Origin: Zygaena filipendulae
Lineage: Eukaryota > Arthropoda > Insecta > Lepidoptera > Zygaenidae
Direction of reading: 5' to 3'
DNA: 64,000 nucleotides
Assembly (NCBI GenBank): GCA_907165275.2
Contig: OU015652.1
Span: forward strand, 2,309,001-2,373,000
Below are positions 48,901-57,775 of the stretch, piece after piece; position 1 is the stretch's first letter; the number at the start of each line of letters is the position of its first letter. The notes under the pieces are model-generated. The model was not told where the DNA came from. It saw only the letters and a program-made list of their open reading frames with translations, and did not search any database. The position numbers and the translations under genes were made by a program.

Positions 48901-51900
48901 TTTCTCGGTATAAGGCTGTAAAAAAGTCAAATTGGAAAGTTGGCCCCTAATTATTTCAAAACCATTTTTGGTGTATGCAAACAACAAAACTATTTCTTAA
49001 AAGTAAGAACACCAGAACTATGTGGGGGGGCCACTAGAACTCACATACCCTATTTTAAAGAACCTTTATAAAAGAAATGATGTGTCGGTCCCTTATCATA
49101 CAAACACTTCGTTTGAAAAAACGCCAATTCTACAAGCCAACCTATAATATATTACACAATAGTAAAAAACAGCGACTAAATACAAATTAACTGTTCCCCC
49201 TTTTGTGGTGAGTTCTAGCTCTAAAAAGATATTTTACTGTTGACTTAAATTGAATATTACTTCCCGTATGTTCCCGTCGTCCAGGCGGGCAACTACGTGC
49301 GCGACGACACGGTGTCGAGCACCATCCAGATCATCTCCGCTGCGCCGGCGGAGCGCCAGGCCTACGCCGCGATGCGCCTGTGGAGCGCGCTCGAGGGCTG
49401 CACGCTCTCCGGCGACATCACCGAGAAGCAGCCGCTGGTGCAGGTGATGCTTACACTACGTACACACTACAATTACACTATACCTACAGTACACTTACAG
49501 AATACCTACAGTACACTTACACTATACTTACAATACACTTACACTATACCTACAGTACACTTACAGAATACCTACAGTACACTTACACTATACTTACAAT
49601 ACACTTACACTATACCTACAGTACACTTACGCTATATGCGTATCTACACTACACTTACAATATATTTTCAACTACACTTAAACTATACGTACCTTACACT
49701 TAAACAATACCTCAACTACACTTACACTATACCTACAGTACACTTACACTATATACGTATCTACACTATATCTCAACTACACTTACACTTTACGTACTTT
49801 TTTACCGATCACACCACGCCGAAATATGTAATCAATTTCGTATGGTTGATAAAATGATGATAATTTGCAGGTGGCCACATGGACGGTGGGAGAGTACGGA
49901 GATTTGCTGGTGTCGGAGGCCAGTAATGCTATATCCATGGTCGACGACGACGGCGTCGGTGAGTCAACCCGTCCGCCCTCTCTGAAATGTCACAAACTAA
50001 ATAACAATAACACGTAATTAGGTAGTTTAATATAAGTAATGGCTAGTATAATAACAAAGCAACTCTGCTGTACCCCTTTTTTCTTCATTCATTCATTCAT
50101 CATTTGTTTTCATCTTGATTGGTATGGTAAATATATCTGATAATTATATAAAAATCTCATGTCACAGTGTTTCTTATCGAACTCCTCCGAAACGCCTCGA
50201 CCGATCTTATGAAATTTTCTGTGTATATTTGGTCGGTCTGAGAATAGGTCGTAGGCAATTTTTTATACCCCTAGGTGATAAGGGTGGCTACCCAGAATTA
50301 TTTTTTTGGATGAAATTTTACTTGGGATTTCCTGCAATAATTCCGAATTTCATACGGTGAAACCGCGGGGCACAGCTACTAGCTAGTATATAATTACAAT
50401 TCGATGGCAACCAACACCTCGCCCGCAGACGACTTCACGCGCCCGTCGGAGGAGTACGTGATCGACATATACCAGAAGCTGCTGTGGTCCACGCAGCTGT
50501 CCATCACCACCAAGGAGTACCTGCTGCTGTCGCTCGCCAAGCTCTCCACCAGGTTCACCACGCAGCCCAGCCAGGAGTGAGTGTCCGACTGTCCCCACAG
50601 CCACTATACAGTGTACACTGTACATACGTCGTCGTGGCCACAGCTAATAAATTGATCAATGACTAAATTTTGTTTTTTAGTCTTTTTTAGTCTTTAGTCT
50701 TGTAGATTAATAAAAAATATTGGACACGTATTTTTTTCTTTTTTTACGTAATCAAAAAATAACAGGGATACATTGAGTTGAAATTTTGCGTGATGTCACT
50801 AATCGGTGCAGTTTGTATGGCGGCTTATAGCGGTTAATGACGTCACGAGCCCCCACTCTTAACTTTAATGCGCATTATCTCTGTATATTTTCATTAAGTA
50901 ATTAGAAAAAGCAAAAAATACGTGGCCATTATTTTTTTTATTTTCTGACGGACTAAATAGAATTTTGATTTCCAAAAGTCAACATCCCTGGCCATTTCAT
51001 CAAATGGTAGGTCACATCATTATCATCATAGATGTCGCCATATTTTGTCTTTGGCGCAACTTGGTGACCGGTAAAAACCAAACCTAGCCAACAATGTCGG
51101 GGTGCTCTACACCCTGCCTAAAGTTGAAAAGTACTTACAACTAGACACTACTTGAAATCGGTTAATGATGTGGCCACGACACATACACCATGTTGTCCAT
51201 GTTCCATACGGCAGTCGTATAAGAGCTTATTGTAGTCCTCTAATATTATAAAAAGGTAAAATTTTGATGTATTTGATAATCTCTGGAACTATTAAATAGA
51301 TTCTAAAAATTCTTTTACTGATAGGAAGCTACAGTATCTATCTCCGAGTGACATATTATGATACTATTGTACTATGATATTATTGTATTTTCATTTTGTT
51401 CCAGCAAAATCCGCGCGATCATTGACACATTCGGCTCGCACATCCACGTGGAGCTGCAGCAGCGCGGCGTCGAGCTCTCCCAGCTGTATCGGTGCGTTCG
51501 CACACCTCGTACTATATACTATCATTTATTTATCATCATAGGGGTCGTCCATTAATCACGTCATGTTTTAGCAACTTTCTAACCGCGGGGAATAGCTAGT
51601 TATATAAGGTGTGGTAAAATTTGCCGCAAATATTTACAGGGTTGAAAGTATATGAGTACACCTTTATAAACATTTTATATAATAAAAAAGACCAAAAAAA
51701 TCATACAAAATAAATATGTAAATAAAAAAAAGTGTAATGTGTACCTTGTGAGTGTGGTTGTATTGTTTTTTAATAAATTTATTTTTCTCATATTCTGAAA
51801 AACTACCTAACTTATAACAATTTTTTTTTCGCTTAACCAGTTTGTTATAACGTATACTTTCAGCCCTGTAAATATTTGCCGCTAATTTTGCCACATCTTA

Positions 51901-54900
51901 TATAATAATAAATAAATACATGGCTTTATGTGTGAACATTTTTTTTGTTGTACGGTCACGAGGGATATAAGTATGTTTTATGTGTGCCAGCGGCTACGCG
52001 CACCTGCGGCCCGCGCTGCTGGAGCGCATGCCGCCCATGGAGGCGGCGGAGCGCGCGGGCGCCGAGCCCGAGCCGGAGCCCGGGCGGGACTCGCGCGCCG
52101 CCTCGCCGCCGCCGCAGCACCTGCCCGCGCAGGTGACGAGCGACACGCGCGCACACGCACACACACGCACACACGCACACACACACACACACACATAACA
52201 TAGACATCTTTATTCGGCACCACACTATTGTCGTAGTAGGTCACCATCAAAGAATAGAGATTATATGACGAAGCGACATTCCGCCTCCCACCAACTTCAT
52301 GCCTCCTCAAGTTTCTTGAAAATTCCGAGGCACAATAAGAATAAGAATAAATTTATTACCATAAGTTTTCTTTACATCGAGTGAATTTTGGATCCCGCAA
52401 TAGGTTAAGCCTATTAAACCTATATCCCGCAATATGTAGAATCTATGTATTATTCACTGACAGCTGACAGTTACTGTCAGCTGTCAGCTCGCTGTCAACC
52501 CTACGAAACCGGTGAAAGCCGTACCGATAACGCGTGTCACGTGTCTTCGTTATTTCAGTCACTTTTCAGCATCTATTTTGGACCCTGAGCAGGAAACTGG
52601 CTTTCAAGAGAGCCATGTTTTAACTTGGGGGACAATCTAACATTGTCATTGGCGTTTCGCCAAAATTGAAGAAGTAGATGAAGAGATTTTTATTAATAAG
52701 AAACATTGTCATTGGCAAATTATAATTATAGATGCCATTATTAAAGAAGAAGAAGAAGAAGAACCGCACACACGTACAACACGTGCACGTGTAAGCCGGC
52801 CGTCTTTACTTCCTATCGATGAGGAGGCATGAAGTTGGTGGGAAGCGGAGAGTGACGCTTCTTTATATAACTAATCTCTATTCTTTGGTAGCGGTGAGCT
52901 TAGTGTGATGGCATGGGCTGTTGCTGCTGTGTGTGTCGGATAATATCAACTTGATGTTTACCCTGATGCGAGGATCGAACCCGCGGTATTCGAGTTCGTT
53001 AACCTGCGAGCTCTGCGCTCGGGTCACTCAACACTCAACAGTCCGCACTCTTATTGCAATAGTAATAAAGTTGAACGACTAACAGAAGTGTTAAAAGTAT
53101 GGACGTATGTGAAAGTATGGTTGACGTGTGCGTTGCGTGCGCCAGGACGCGCTGCTGGACCTGCTGAACGCGAGCGACGCGCTGCCCAACGGCGACGTGG
53201 AGCACGCGCCCGCCGCGCCCGCCGCCGCCGCCGCCGCCAGCACCACCACCAACGTGAGTTTACATATTGTTGTGATTATGTCTTTGGCAGATTAATGGTC
53301 ATAGTCCATTCCTATAAAACTTTTAACCCTCACAACCTCATAAATTCACAAACTTTACTTTTTTATAATATTAGTATAGATTAGACTGGGCTTGTTGACA
53401 AAATCTTAAAATAAGTCCGGTTTGTAGATTCATAAGAAATATTGGACACGTTTTTTTTTTCTTTTTTTACGTAATCAAATAATAACGGTGATATATTGAG
53501 TTAAAATTTCGCGTGACGTCACTATCCGGTGCAGTTTGTATGGGGGCTTATAGCGGTTAATGACGTCACGAGCCCCCACCCTAAACTTTAATGCGCTATA
53601 TCTATGAACATTTTCATTAATTTGAAAAAGCAAAAAATACGTGTAACTACATTTTTTTTTCCAACCGACGGACTAATTAGAATTTTGATTTTTAATAGTA
53701 GCCAACATCCCTATTGAATAGAAAAAAGTTTATTTGATACCAAAACATAAATATAATAAATAATTTATTTAGTATTTTAGTGTTTAAAAGCAATCTTAGT
53801 CGGATGTAGAGATTCGACCATATACCTTTCACGTCCAGAAATACAAACGTGTCTTAAACTATCAAAGAATAACTGGTACCAAAATGGCTGCCACTCAGCA
53901 TAATATTATTATTATGTCGTGCGGTGGACGTATTGTTTATTTGTGTTTTTAAAAATTTGATTTATAGTAAAGAGTATTTTTCAAAAATATATTGTTTTGT
54001 CCCGTCCAGGATATCTTGGACCTGTTGAGCGGGCTGGACCTGACGGCGGGTGCCGCGCCCGCGCCCGCGCCGCCCGCGCAGCCCGCGCCGGCCGCCGCGC
54101 TCGGCCTGCTGGACGGGCTGTTCGCGGCGCCCGCGCAGCCGCCGCCGCAGCCGCAAGGTACCCCGAGCGCGGCTACCGACGATCATTGTTGGGGTGTTCT
54201 CTATCAGTGCTTTTTTATTTTTCAACGTTTTCTCTGCCAATTTTTTGTTGTTGTTGCCATCCAGGTTTTTATTAAATTTTTTTCTACATAATATCTAGAC
54301 ATATAAACAAAATTTAAATTAAAAGTGTCTGTTTGTAATTTCAAATTAACGGCTTTTCACTAAATGCATACGTAATTATATACGGAACTAACATCAAAAA
54401 ATTTGTTTTTTTTTAATTTTTCTCTGTCTGTTTGTTCCAGGTAATCTCTGAAACGGCTGGACCGATTTTAACGGGACTTTCATTGTCAGATAGCTGATGT
54501 TATAAAGAGTAATTTAGGCTACTTTTTATCCCGGGATTCCCGCGGGATTTCTGAAATTAACGCGGGTGAAACTGCTAACGGAGCACAGCTAGTACATAAT
54601 AATTATGTAACTTTTCAGGTTAGTATTATTCATTGTCGGCCGCACTCAGAGTCGACTTTAATGATTAAGTATAGATTTTTAAAACAAAACTGCCGCAATC
54701 AGAGACGTTCAGTAAATTAATGTTAATTGGCATTAATGAGATGTAACTTAATTAGTTTAATGCCAATTAACATTAATTTTTCAAACTTGATTGCGGCAAT
54801 TTTGTTTTAAAAATCTATATTTAAACTAAGTAATCATTAAAGTCGACTCTTGAGTGCAGCGGTGAGAGTACAAAATTTGTATCATGCCCCAATCTGTGGC

Positions 54901-56216
54901 CAGAGCTGGCGACGGTGACGGCGCTGGACAAGAACGGCGTGCGCGTGCAGCTGGCGGCGGCGCGCGCGGGCCCGGCGGCCGTGGCGCTCACCATGCGCGC
55001 CACCAGCACCACGCTCGCCACGCTCACCGACTTCCTGTTCCAGGCCGCCGTGCCCAGGGTGCGGCGCGCACGATATATCTATTATACTTATACCACACTT
55101 TATATAACATGTGGTGAAATGGGCATGTTGACTATTTTTTTTAGCCTGTCTTGTAGATTAATAAAAAATATTGGACAGGTTTTTTTTTACGTAATTAAAA
55201 AATAACGGCTATACATTGAGTGGAAATTTCGCGTGACGTCACTATTCGGACAGTTTGTGTGGCGGTTTTAGCGGTTAGTGACGTCACGACCCCCTCACCC
55301 TAAACTTTAGTGCACTTTATCTCTGTAGGTATATTTTAATTTATTTGAAAAAGCAAAAAATACGTGTCTATATTTTTTTTTATTTTCTAACTGACGGACT
55401 AATTAGAATTTTGATTTTTAAAAATAGTCGACATCCCCATAAATTGCAAATATTCACATGACTGAAAGTATACGTTATAACAAACAGTATATCCGAAAAA
55501 ATAAATATAAGTTTGGTAGTTTTTCAGAATATGAGGAAAGTAAACACAATACACGTAACTCACTTATACGTATACAAGGCACGCGCCACGCACACAGCGA
55601 ACGATGGATCAGCTGTTCAGCTCTATCGAGGTCATTGATCTTAAGTTCTTAAGATTCTTTTGAATCGGTTCTTTAATTTCAGAGATTAACCCTTACAATC
55701 CTCACATGCAAACTTTACCTATTTGTGATATTAGTGTAGACTACACTGTAAAGCAATATTGATTAATAAAATAAACATTGTTTTGCAGACGTTCCAACTG
55801 GACATGATGTCTCCATCGGGCACCGTGATGCCGCCCAACGGCGAGATCACCCAAGTCCTCAAAATCACCAACCCGTCCAGGGTAAGTGGCAATTATACCC
55901 AATATTACGTCTACGGCGTCGGCGTCAAATTCGAGTTATGGTTGCCTGGGAAGATTTGCTCATAAGCAATAACGCCAGGCGCGCCGAATTTTATTTTAAA
56001 TTTTTTACAATAAAGAATTTTTTGATTTGATAGTGATCATAAGAAATCTCTATTTGATCATAGTTTTATGTGGCATGTTTGTGTGTGACCACTCGTGTTT
56101 CGCCAATTGTCTAGACGCCGCTGCGTCTCCGGATACGCGTGTCGTACAACTCTGACGGCAACCCGGTGCTGGAGCAGGCGGAAGTGAGCAGCTTTCCGGC
56201 GGACCTGTTCAACTGA
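30852..56216 (+). CDS. AP1G1: AP-1 complex subunit gamma (gamma-adaptin), 21 coding exons, 877 or 890 aa
   Basis: Large subunit of the clathrin adaptor AP-1 at the trans-Golgi network and endosomes. Exons: first exon 30,852-30,910 or 33,343-33,362; 36,668-36,729; 37,619-37,775; 39,130-39,318; 42,459-42,697; 43,247-43,323; 44,257-44,274; 45,679-45,774; 46,743-46,903; 47,966-48,131; 48,606-48,824; 49,285-49,443; 49,871-49,958; 50,429-50,576; 51,405-51,491; 51,991-52,132; 53,146-53,253; 54,010-54,157; 54,904-55,058; 55,789-55,881; 56,115-56,216. All borders are GT/AG with fitting phases. Residues about 35-628 are the helical trunk ([51 protein letters not shown]). About 629-761 are an Ala/Pro hinge with clathrin-box-like LLDLL, ILDLL and LLDGLF. 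About 762-877 form the gamma ear, ending FPADLFN. Exons are GC-rich; introns are AT-rich and full of transposons. Confidence 0.96.
31185..31490. repeat. GC-cored repeats in AP-1 gamma intron 1
   Basis: A forward-tail/reverse-core pair: 31,185-31,345 (ttacgctttcacggctaaac ... ggaattcccacgggaattt) and 31,420-31,492 (ggtatacccgcgggatctca ... gtgaaaccgcggggaacagc). A third piece lies at 31,965-32,165, forward orientation. Confidence 0.6.
33343..33362 (+). CDS. AP1G1: AP-1 gamma alternative first coding exon 1b
   Basis: Twenty coding nt (MNGSESG, last codon split) with phase 2 and a GTAATT donor. It is interchangeable with exon 1a because both end two bases into a codon. It cannot follow 1a: the nearest acceptor (after acag, 33,338) would shift the frame. 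It implies a second promoter about 2.4 kb downstream of the first. Confidence 0.65.
33363..34162. other. Intronic AT-rich DNA, nothing recognised
   Basis: Between exon 1b and the LTR element. No bounded repeat or gene is visible. Confidence 0.4.
34163..34752 (+). repeat. 5' LTR, 590 bp
   Basis: Nearly identical to the 3' copy. I noticed one substitution (ctgctcgtg for ctgcccgtg) and one 29-bp insertion in this copy around 34,540-34,570, which looks like a partial tandem duplication of a cacgtaatcact word. Confidence 0.75.
35044..35276 (+). repeat. Three ~80-bp tandem units inside the TRIM
   Basis: Units start at 35,044, 35,124 and 35,205 (ataagtctggaccggacgaa). Each contains two ggaccggacga words and a cctacgaccaact end. 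A partial unit precedes them at about 34,990-35,020. Short frames across the array are repeat artefacts. Confidence 0.85.
35336..35896 (+). repeat. 3' LTR, 561 bp
   Basis: Second long direct repeat of the TRIM. It ends ccgaca and is followed at once by gatc, the copy of the left target sequence. Confidence 0.75.
35901..36667. other. Intronic DNA before AP-1 gamma exon 2
   Basis: Inverted words at about 36,120-36,150 and 36,205-36,235 (gataagtgctttgttcatac and its inverse near gtgaacaaagcgcttatccc) suggest a small TIR element. Otherwise AT-rich. Confidence 0.4.
37378..37396. repeat. Poly(C) run of 19
   Basis: An uninterrupted run of 19 C in the intron before exon 3. Long C runs are uncommon in an AT-rich genome; the count may be affected by sequencing. 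Confidence 0.9.
37571..37604. repeat. (GT)n tract just upstream of the exon 3 acceptor
   Basis: An impure gtgtgtctgtgtgtgtgt-type tract lies 14-47 nt upstream of the first AG of exon 3, where the polypyrimidine tract would be. TG tracts there can bind CELF/TDP-43-type splicing factors in animals. Confidence 0.85.
37619..37633 (+). promoter_or_regulatory. AP1G1: Tandem 3' splice sites of AP-1 gamma exon 3
   Basis: Two AGs 15 nt apart: after gtaaacag (exon from 37,619) and after ggtttcag (exon from 37,634). Both keep the frame. Use of the first inserts APVSV-type residues ([16 protein letters not shown]); use of the second gives EAIER-VRMPTP, closer to the usual adaptin start. Confidence 0.7.
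38752..39009. mobile_element. Whole-length foldback MITE B, copy 1
   Basis: The ends cggccgcactc and gagtgcggccg are inverse complements and the pairing continues for most of the element (taatcgttaa, ttaaaatt, gttttaaaa, cgcaatca, aatta words). Related copies are at 54,637 and 62,755. It has an extra tandem of ttaattttaagtac in the left arm. It ends 120 nt before exon 4. Confidence 0.85.
39434..39662 (+). repeat. GC-cored repeat, acacgtgattta subtype
   Basis: gctgtcccccgcgatttcat to cgtgatttatatatattaga, almost the same as 18,187-18,418. Located 116 nt after AP-1 gamma exon 4. Confidence 0.8.
39663..41793. other. Long intronic stretch, nothing firm
   Basis: A 142-codon plus-strand frame (39,505-39,933) begins in the preceding repeat and is AT-biased; not a gene. 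A GC-richer patch at 41,500-41,790 leads into the MITE at 41,794. No other bounded feature. Confidence 0.4.
41794..41986. mobile_element. 193-bp MITE with ~50-bp TIRs
   Basis: The left arm (ccttagccaagttgacaatc, tacaatcgttaacgcatag) and right arm (ctacgcgttaacgattgtag, aatgtcaactgggctaa) are inverse complements. The centre also folds (ccaatcaaaact and agttttgattgg). A solitary end of this family is at 7543-7592. Confidence 0.75.
42095..42395 (+). mobile_element. CRE-palindrome MITE, copy 3, right end lost
   Basis: Left end and both GTGACGTCAC-type palindromes are present. The right terminal box is replaced by an (att)n run (42,370-42,386). It ends about 60 nt before AP-1 gamma exon 5. Confidence 0.8.
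42772..43045 (+). repeat. GC-cored repeat, two partial copies
   Basis: The first module (gctagctgttcaaaccggtt...) and the second (atgcagtttcacccgcatta ... cgtgaaagcgtaacaaactt) are head to tail, with the tail retained only once. Confidence 0.65.
43324..44256. other. Intron between AP-1 gamma exon 6 and the microexon
   Basis: AT-rich DNA with no repeat family from this window. A polypyrimidine stretch (tttgtgttctcccgtag) precedes the microexon. Confidence 0.45.
44257..44274 (+). CDS. AP1G1: 18-nt in-frame microexon of AP-1 gamma (ESGQRE)
   Basis: GAGAGCGGGCAGCGCGAG lies between ccgtag and GTAAAC, phase 0 on both sides, and is the exact continuation of HFKK. Drosophila gamma-adaptin has the six-residue DSGNRE at this point; human gamma-1 goes straight from FRK to LVPQLVR. 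Inclusion or skipping keeps the frame. The residues fall in the helical trunk between two HEAT-like helices. Confidence 0.85.
44275..45678. other. Intron after the microexon, nothing recognised
   Basis: AT-rich, low complexity, with no repeat family of this window recognisable. Confidence 0.45.
46070..46700. mobile_element. 631-bp TIR element upstream of AP-1 gamma exon 9
   Basis: The ends agggtacttgcatgaattt and aaatttcatgcaagtaccct are inverse complements. The interior carries the gaaatgcatcttaccgatgc block also seen at 24,050-24,100. It is preceded by tandem aaaaaaatgacaattcgatt words that resume on the right flank. It ends 42 nt before exon 46,743. Confidence 0.7.
47030..47105 (-). repeat. 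GC-cored repeat fragment, reverse copy
   Basis: ccggaaatcccgcgggagct followed by cgtgaaaccgcgaggaacac. Only the core remains. Confidence 0.6.
47360..47706 (+). repeat. Two head-to-tail GC-cored repeats of the same subtype
   Basis: Copy 1 (47,360-47,518) lacks the gataaaaactatcctat module; copy 2 (47,521-47,706) keeps it. Both end in cgtgatttatatayata. This suggests tandem target preference, or a dimer that moved as one. Confidence 0.75.
48245..48571 (+). mobile_element. CRE-palindrome MITE, copy 4
   Basis: tgggcatattgactaa at the left and tagtcaacaacccta at the right, with two exact GTGACGTCA palindromes around cagtttgtatggcggtttta. It ends about 35 nt before AP-1 gamma exon 48,606. Confidence 0.85.
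49455..49795. repeat. Minisatellite of cttacactatacctacagta words
   Basis: About 340 bp built from a 10-14-nt word (acacttacactata, acctacagtac) in irregular order, directly after the exon ending 49,443. Frames through it (for example 49,297-49,857) are read-through artefacts. Confidence 0.85.
50140..50390 (-). repeat. GC-cored repeat, reverse copy
   Basis: cgaactcctccgaaacgcct at the left and gtgaaaccgcggggcacagc at the right. It ends about 40 nt before AP-1 gamma exon 50,429. Confidence 0.65.
50653..50990 (+). mobile_element. CRE-palindrome MITE, copy 5
   Basis: The left end is eroded by repeated tctttttag words. The first palindrome is mutated (tgatgtcac), the second intact (atgacgtcacg). 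The right end ctgacggacta...caacatccct is kept. Confidence 0.8.
52150..52195. repeat. (CA)n tract right after an AP-1 gamma exon
   Basis: An impure cacacgcacacacacgc-type tract begins 18 nt past the donor of exon 51,991-52,132. Confidence 0.85.
52241..52897. mobile_element. 657-bp element with ~65-bp TIRs
   Basis: The left arm (tcaccatcaaagaatagaga ... cccaccaacttcatgcctcc) and right arm (ggaggcatgaagttggtggg ... tctctattctttggtagcgg) are inverse complements with small indels. The interior has a ctgacagctgacagttactg palindrome and a (gaa)n run. A partial relative (cctcctcatccctcttagaa ... ctcgctgtcaaccctaaaat) is at 47,783-47,852. Confidence 0.7.
52960..53042 (-). mobile_element. tRNA-like SINE fragment
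   Basis: On the minus strand gcgggttcgatcctcgcatc is a B-box-like stem-loop with gcaggttaacgaactcgaat upstream. No complete cloverleaf or A box can be drawn, so it is not called as a tRNA. Confidence 0.35.
53387..53712 (+). mobile_element. CRE-palindrome MITE, copy 6
   Basis: tgggcttgttgaca at the left and agccaacatcccta at the right. One exact cgtgacgtcacta and one atgacgtcacg palindrome flank ggtgcagtttgtatgggggc. Confidence 0.85.
54440..54595 (-). repeat. GC-cored repeat, reverse copy
   Basis: gtaatctctgaaacggctgg at the left; the right end reads aacgcgggtgaaactgctaa with cggagcacagctagta. Confidence 0.7.
54637..54862. mobile_element. Whole-length foldback MITE B, copy 2
   Basis: cggccgcactcagagtcgac pairs with gtcgactcttgagtgcagcg near the right end; aaaacaaaactgccgcaatc pairs with its inverse at about 54,780. 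It ends 41 nt before AP-1 gamma exon 54,904. Confidence 0.85.
55120..55439 (+). mobile_element. CRE-palindrome MITE, copy 7
   Basis: tgggcatgttgactat at the left and atagtcgacatcccca at the right, the clearest pair of ends in the family. Two exact GTGACGTCAC palindromes. Confidence 0.88.
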
Positions 56217-56254
56217 CGAGTGCCCAGCGCGCCCGGCTGCTGCCTCTAGCCGCC

Positions 56255-56575
56255 CCGTCACCACCCACTACACGGCGACCACCCACTGCCCGGTCACTAC
56301 CCGGTCAGTACTCGCTACCGAGTGACTACCCACTACCCGGTTACTACCCGGTCAGTACTCGCTACCTAGTGACTACCCACTACCCGGCGACCACCCACTG
56401 CCCGGTTACTACCCGGTCAGTACTCGCTACCGAGTGACTACCCACTACCCGGCGACCACCCACTGCCCGGTTACTACCCGGTCAGTACTCGCTACCCAGT
56501 ACCAGGTCACTACCCACTACTCGGCGGCTACCAGCCGCCCGGTAACTACCCACTACCCGGTGACCACCCTCATAC
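56255..56575 (+). repeat. AP1G1: Minisatellite in the AP-1 gamma 3' UTR
   Basis: Higher-order repeats built from the word cactacccggt/ctacccggtcagtactcgct, with units of about 46-68 bp, beginning about 40 nt past the stop codon. C-rich and presumably transcribed. Frames through it (56,434-56,655) are repeat artefacts. Confidence 0.85.
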
Positions 56576-56615
56576 AACACGTAGCGTCAATGTCGATCAA
56601 CACAATGCACAACTT

Positions 56616-56939
56616 ATTAAAGGTTCACTTGAGAGATTACCTAGCCTCAACATAATGGCAAGTGTGACATCCTAAAAACAAACGTAAAAGCCATATATAG
56701 CATAAAACAAAATCGCTTTCCGCTGTCTGTCCCTATGTATGCTTAGATTTTTAAAACTACGCAACGGATTTTCATGTAGTTTTCACCAGTAGATAGTGAT
56801 TCATAAGGAAGGTTTATATATACAGCCTGTTACAGAAAGGTGTAGTCAAATTAACGGATCGTGCAGTGTTAATGGTATAGAACAATAAGCCACTAGTACT
56901 TAACGCAAAAATCCAACTTCACAAATTCACACTAATAAA
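56616..56939 (+). terminator. AP1G1: Candidate AP-1 gamma poly(A) signals
   Basis: A variant ATTAAA at 56,616-56,621 and a canonical AATAAA at 56,934-56,939. Which is used cannot be told from sequence alone. Confidence 0.35.
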
Positions 56940-56999
56940 AAAACATATTTTTGGTATCGACACAAACAATGTCACATCACTAGTGAGGTCATGAACCGC

Positions 57000-57775
57000 T
57001 CAAAGATAACGAGTTCGCTGACCCGGTTTTCACGAACTTACGACTTACCCCCCGATTTGCCATGAGAGCCTGGTAGGCGCGTACGCCGAAGTTTGGTGGC
57101 CGGCATAGCGCGAGCGGGCCGACGCAGCGCGGCGGCAAACTTCAAAGGGCATGTTTCATTGCGACTTGCGAGTTGCGAATTGTTTTCAACAACGTCGCGT
57201 GGTGTAGGTAGGTACCTACGTGATACGTAACGTAATTAAACTTGTCGTCAATATTGGAATTTGAGACGAAATCTTCCACTTCACTTGCCAAATAATACTT
57301 TAAATACACTGCACTATTAAAATTTTGTGGCAATGTTGGGTTCATATTATTTGGATCACACAACACTGTCGATGCTAAGTTAAGAGTAATATCGCTGGTT
57401 CTGGTCACACAACACTCGAAGATGTTGGCTTTTGATTATTATCGTCTTGAAGAACACGCAAATTTGAATGATCACTTGTAATCACAACACTTCATTACAT
57501 AACAGTTGTTTACTCGTGTTTCAAACGTTATTATTTGCCTCCATCTCGTTTCTTATTTCCTAGTAAGAACGCCGCAACGTAGTACCACAGTAGCAGGCGG
57601 CGTTATCAAAGGAAGTGCCGACTGTAACCGCGCAGCGCGGCTGACGGCTCGCACAATAGCAGGCGGCGTTATCAAAGAAAGTGACGAGCGCCACCGCGCG
57701 GGCGGCTCACTTCAAAGAACTGGCTTTAAATTTTTTTCTTTCAATGATGAAGTAGGTAGGTAGTGTACACGTGGC
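57000..57775. other. CpG-rich block of unknown nature
   Basis: Two GC/CpG-rich stretches (57,060-57,140 and 57,570-57,715) enclose an AT-rich centre with an 88-codon minus frame (57,142-57,408) of no recognisable family. The right stretch holds two 66-bp tandem units (57,591 and 57,657) starting tagcaggcggcgttatcaaa. It could be a transposon with a promoter or the 5' end of an unannotated gene. Confidence 0.35.

Noticed and set aside
49455..49795. CRISPR-like array
   Set aside because: Words are short and irregular without unique spacers, in a eukaryotic intron; it is a minisatellite.
49297..49857. 186-codon frame extending an AP-1 gamma exon
   Set aside because: The real exon ends at 49,443 with a GT donor; the remainder is minisatellite read as Thr/Tyr repeats.
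51928..52310. Several overlapping frames on both strands
   Set aside because: Shadows of the GC-rich AP-1 gamma exon 51,991-52,132 and the (CA)n tract.
57142..57408. 88-codon minus frame as a small gene
   Set aside because: Open and Asn-rich but without recognisable domain, splice sites or support; kept only as part of an unexplained block.
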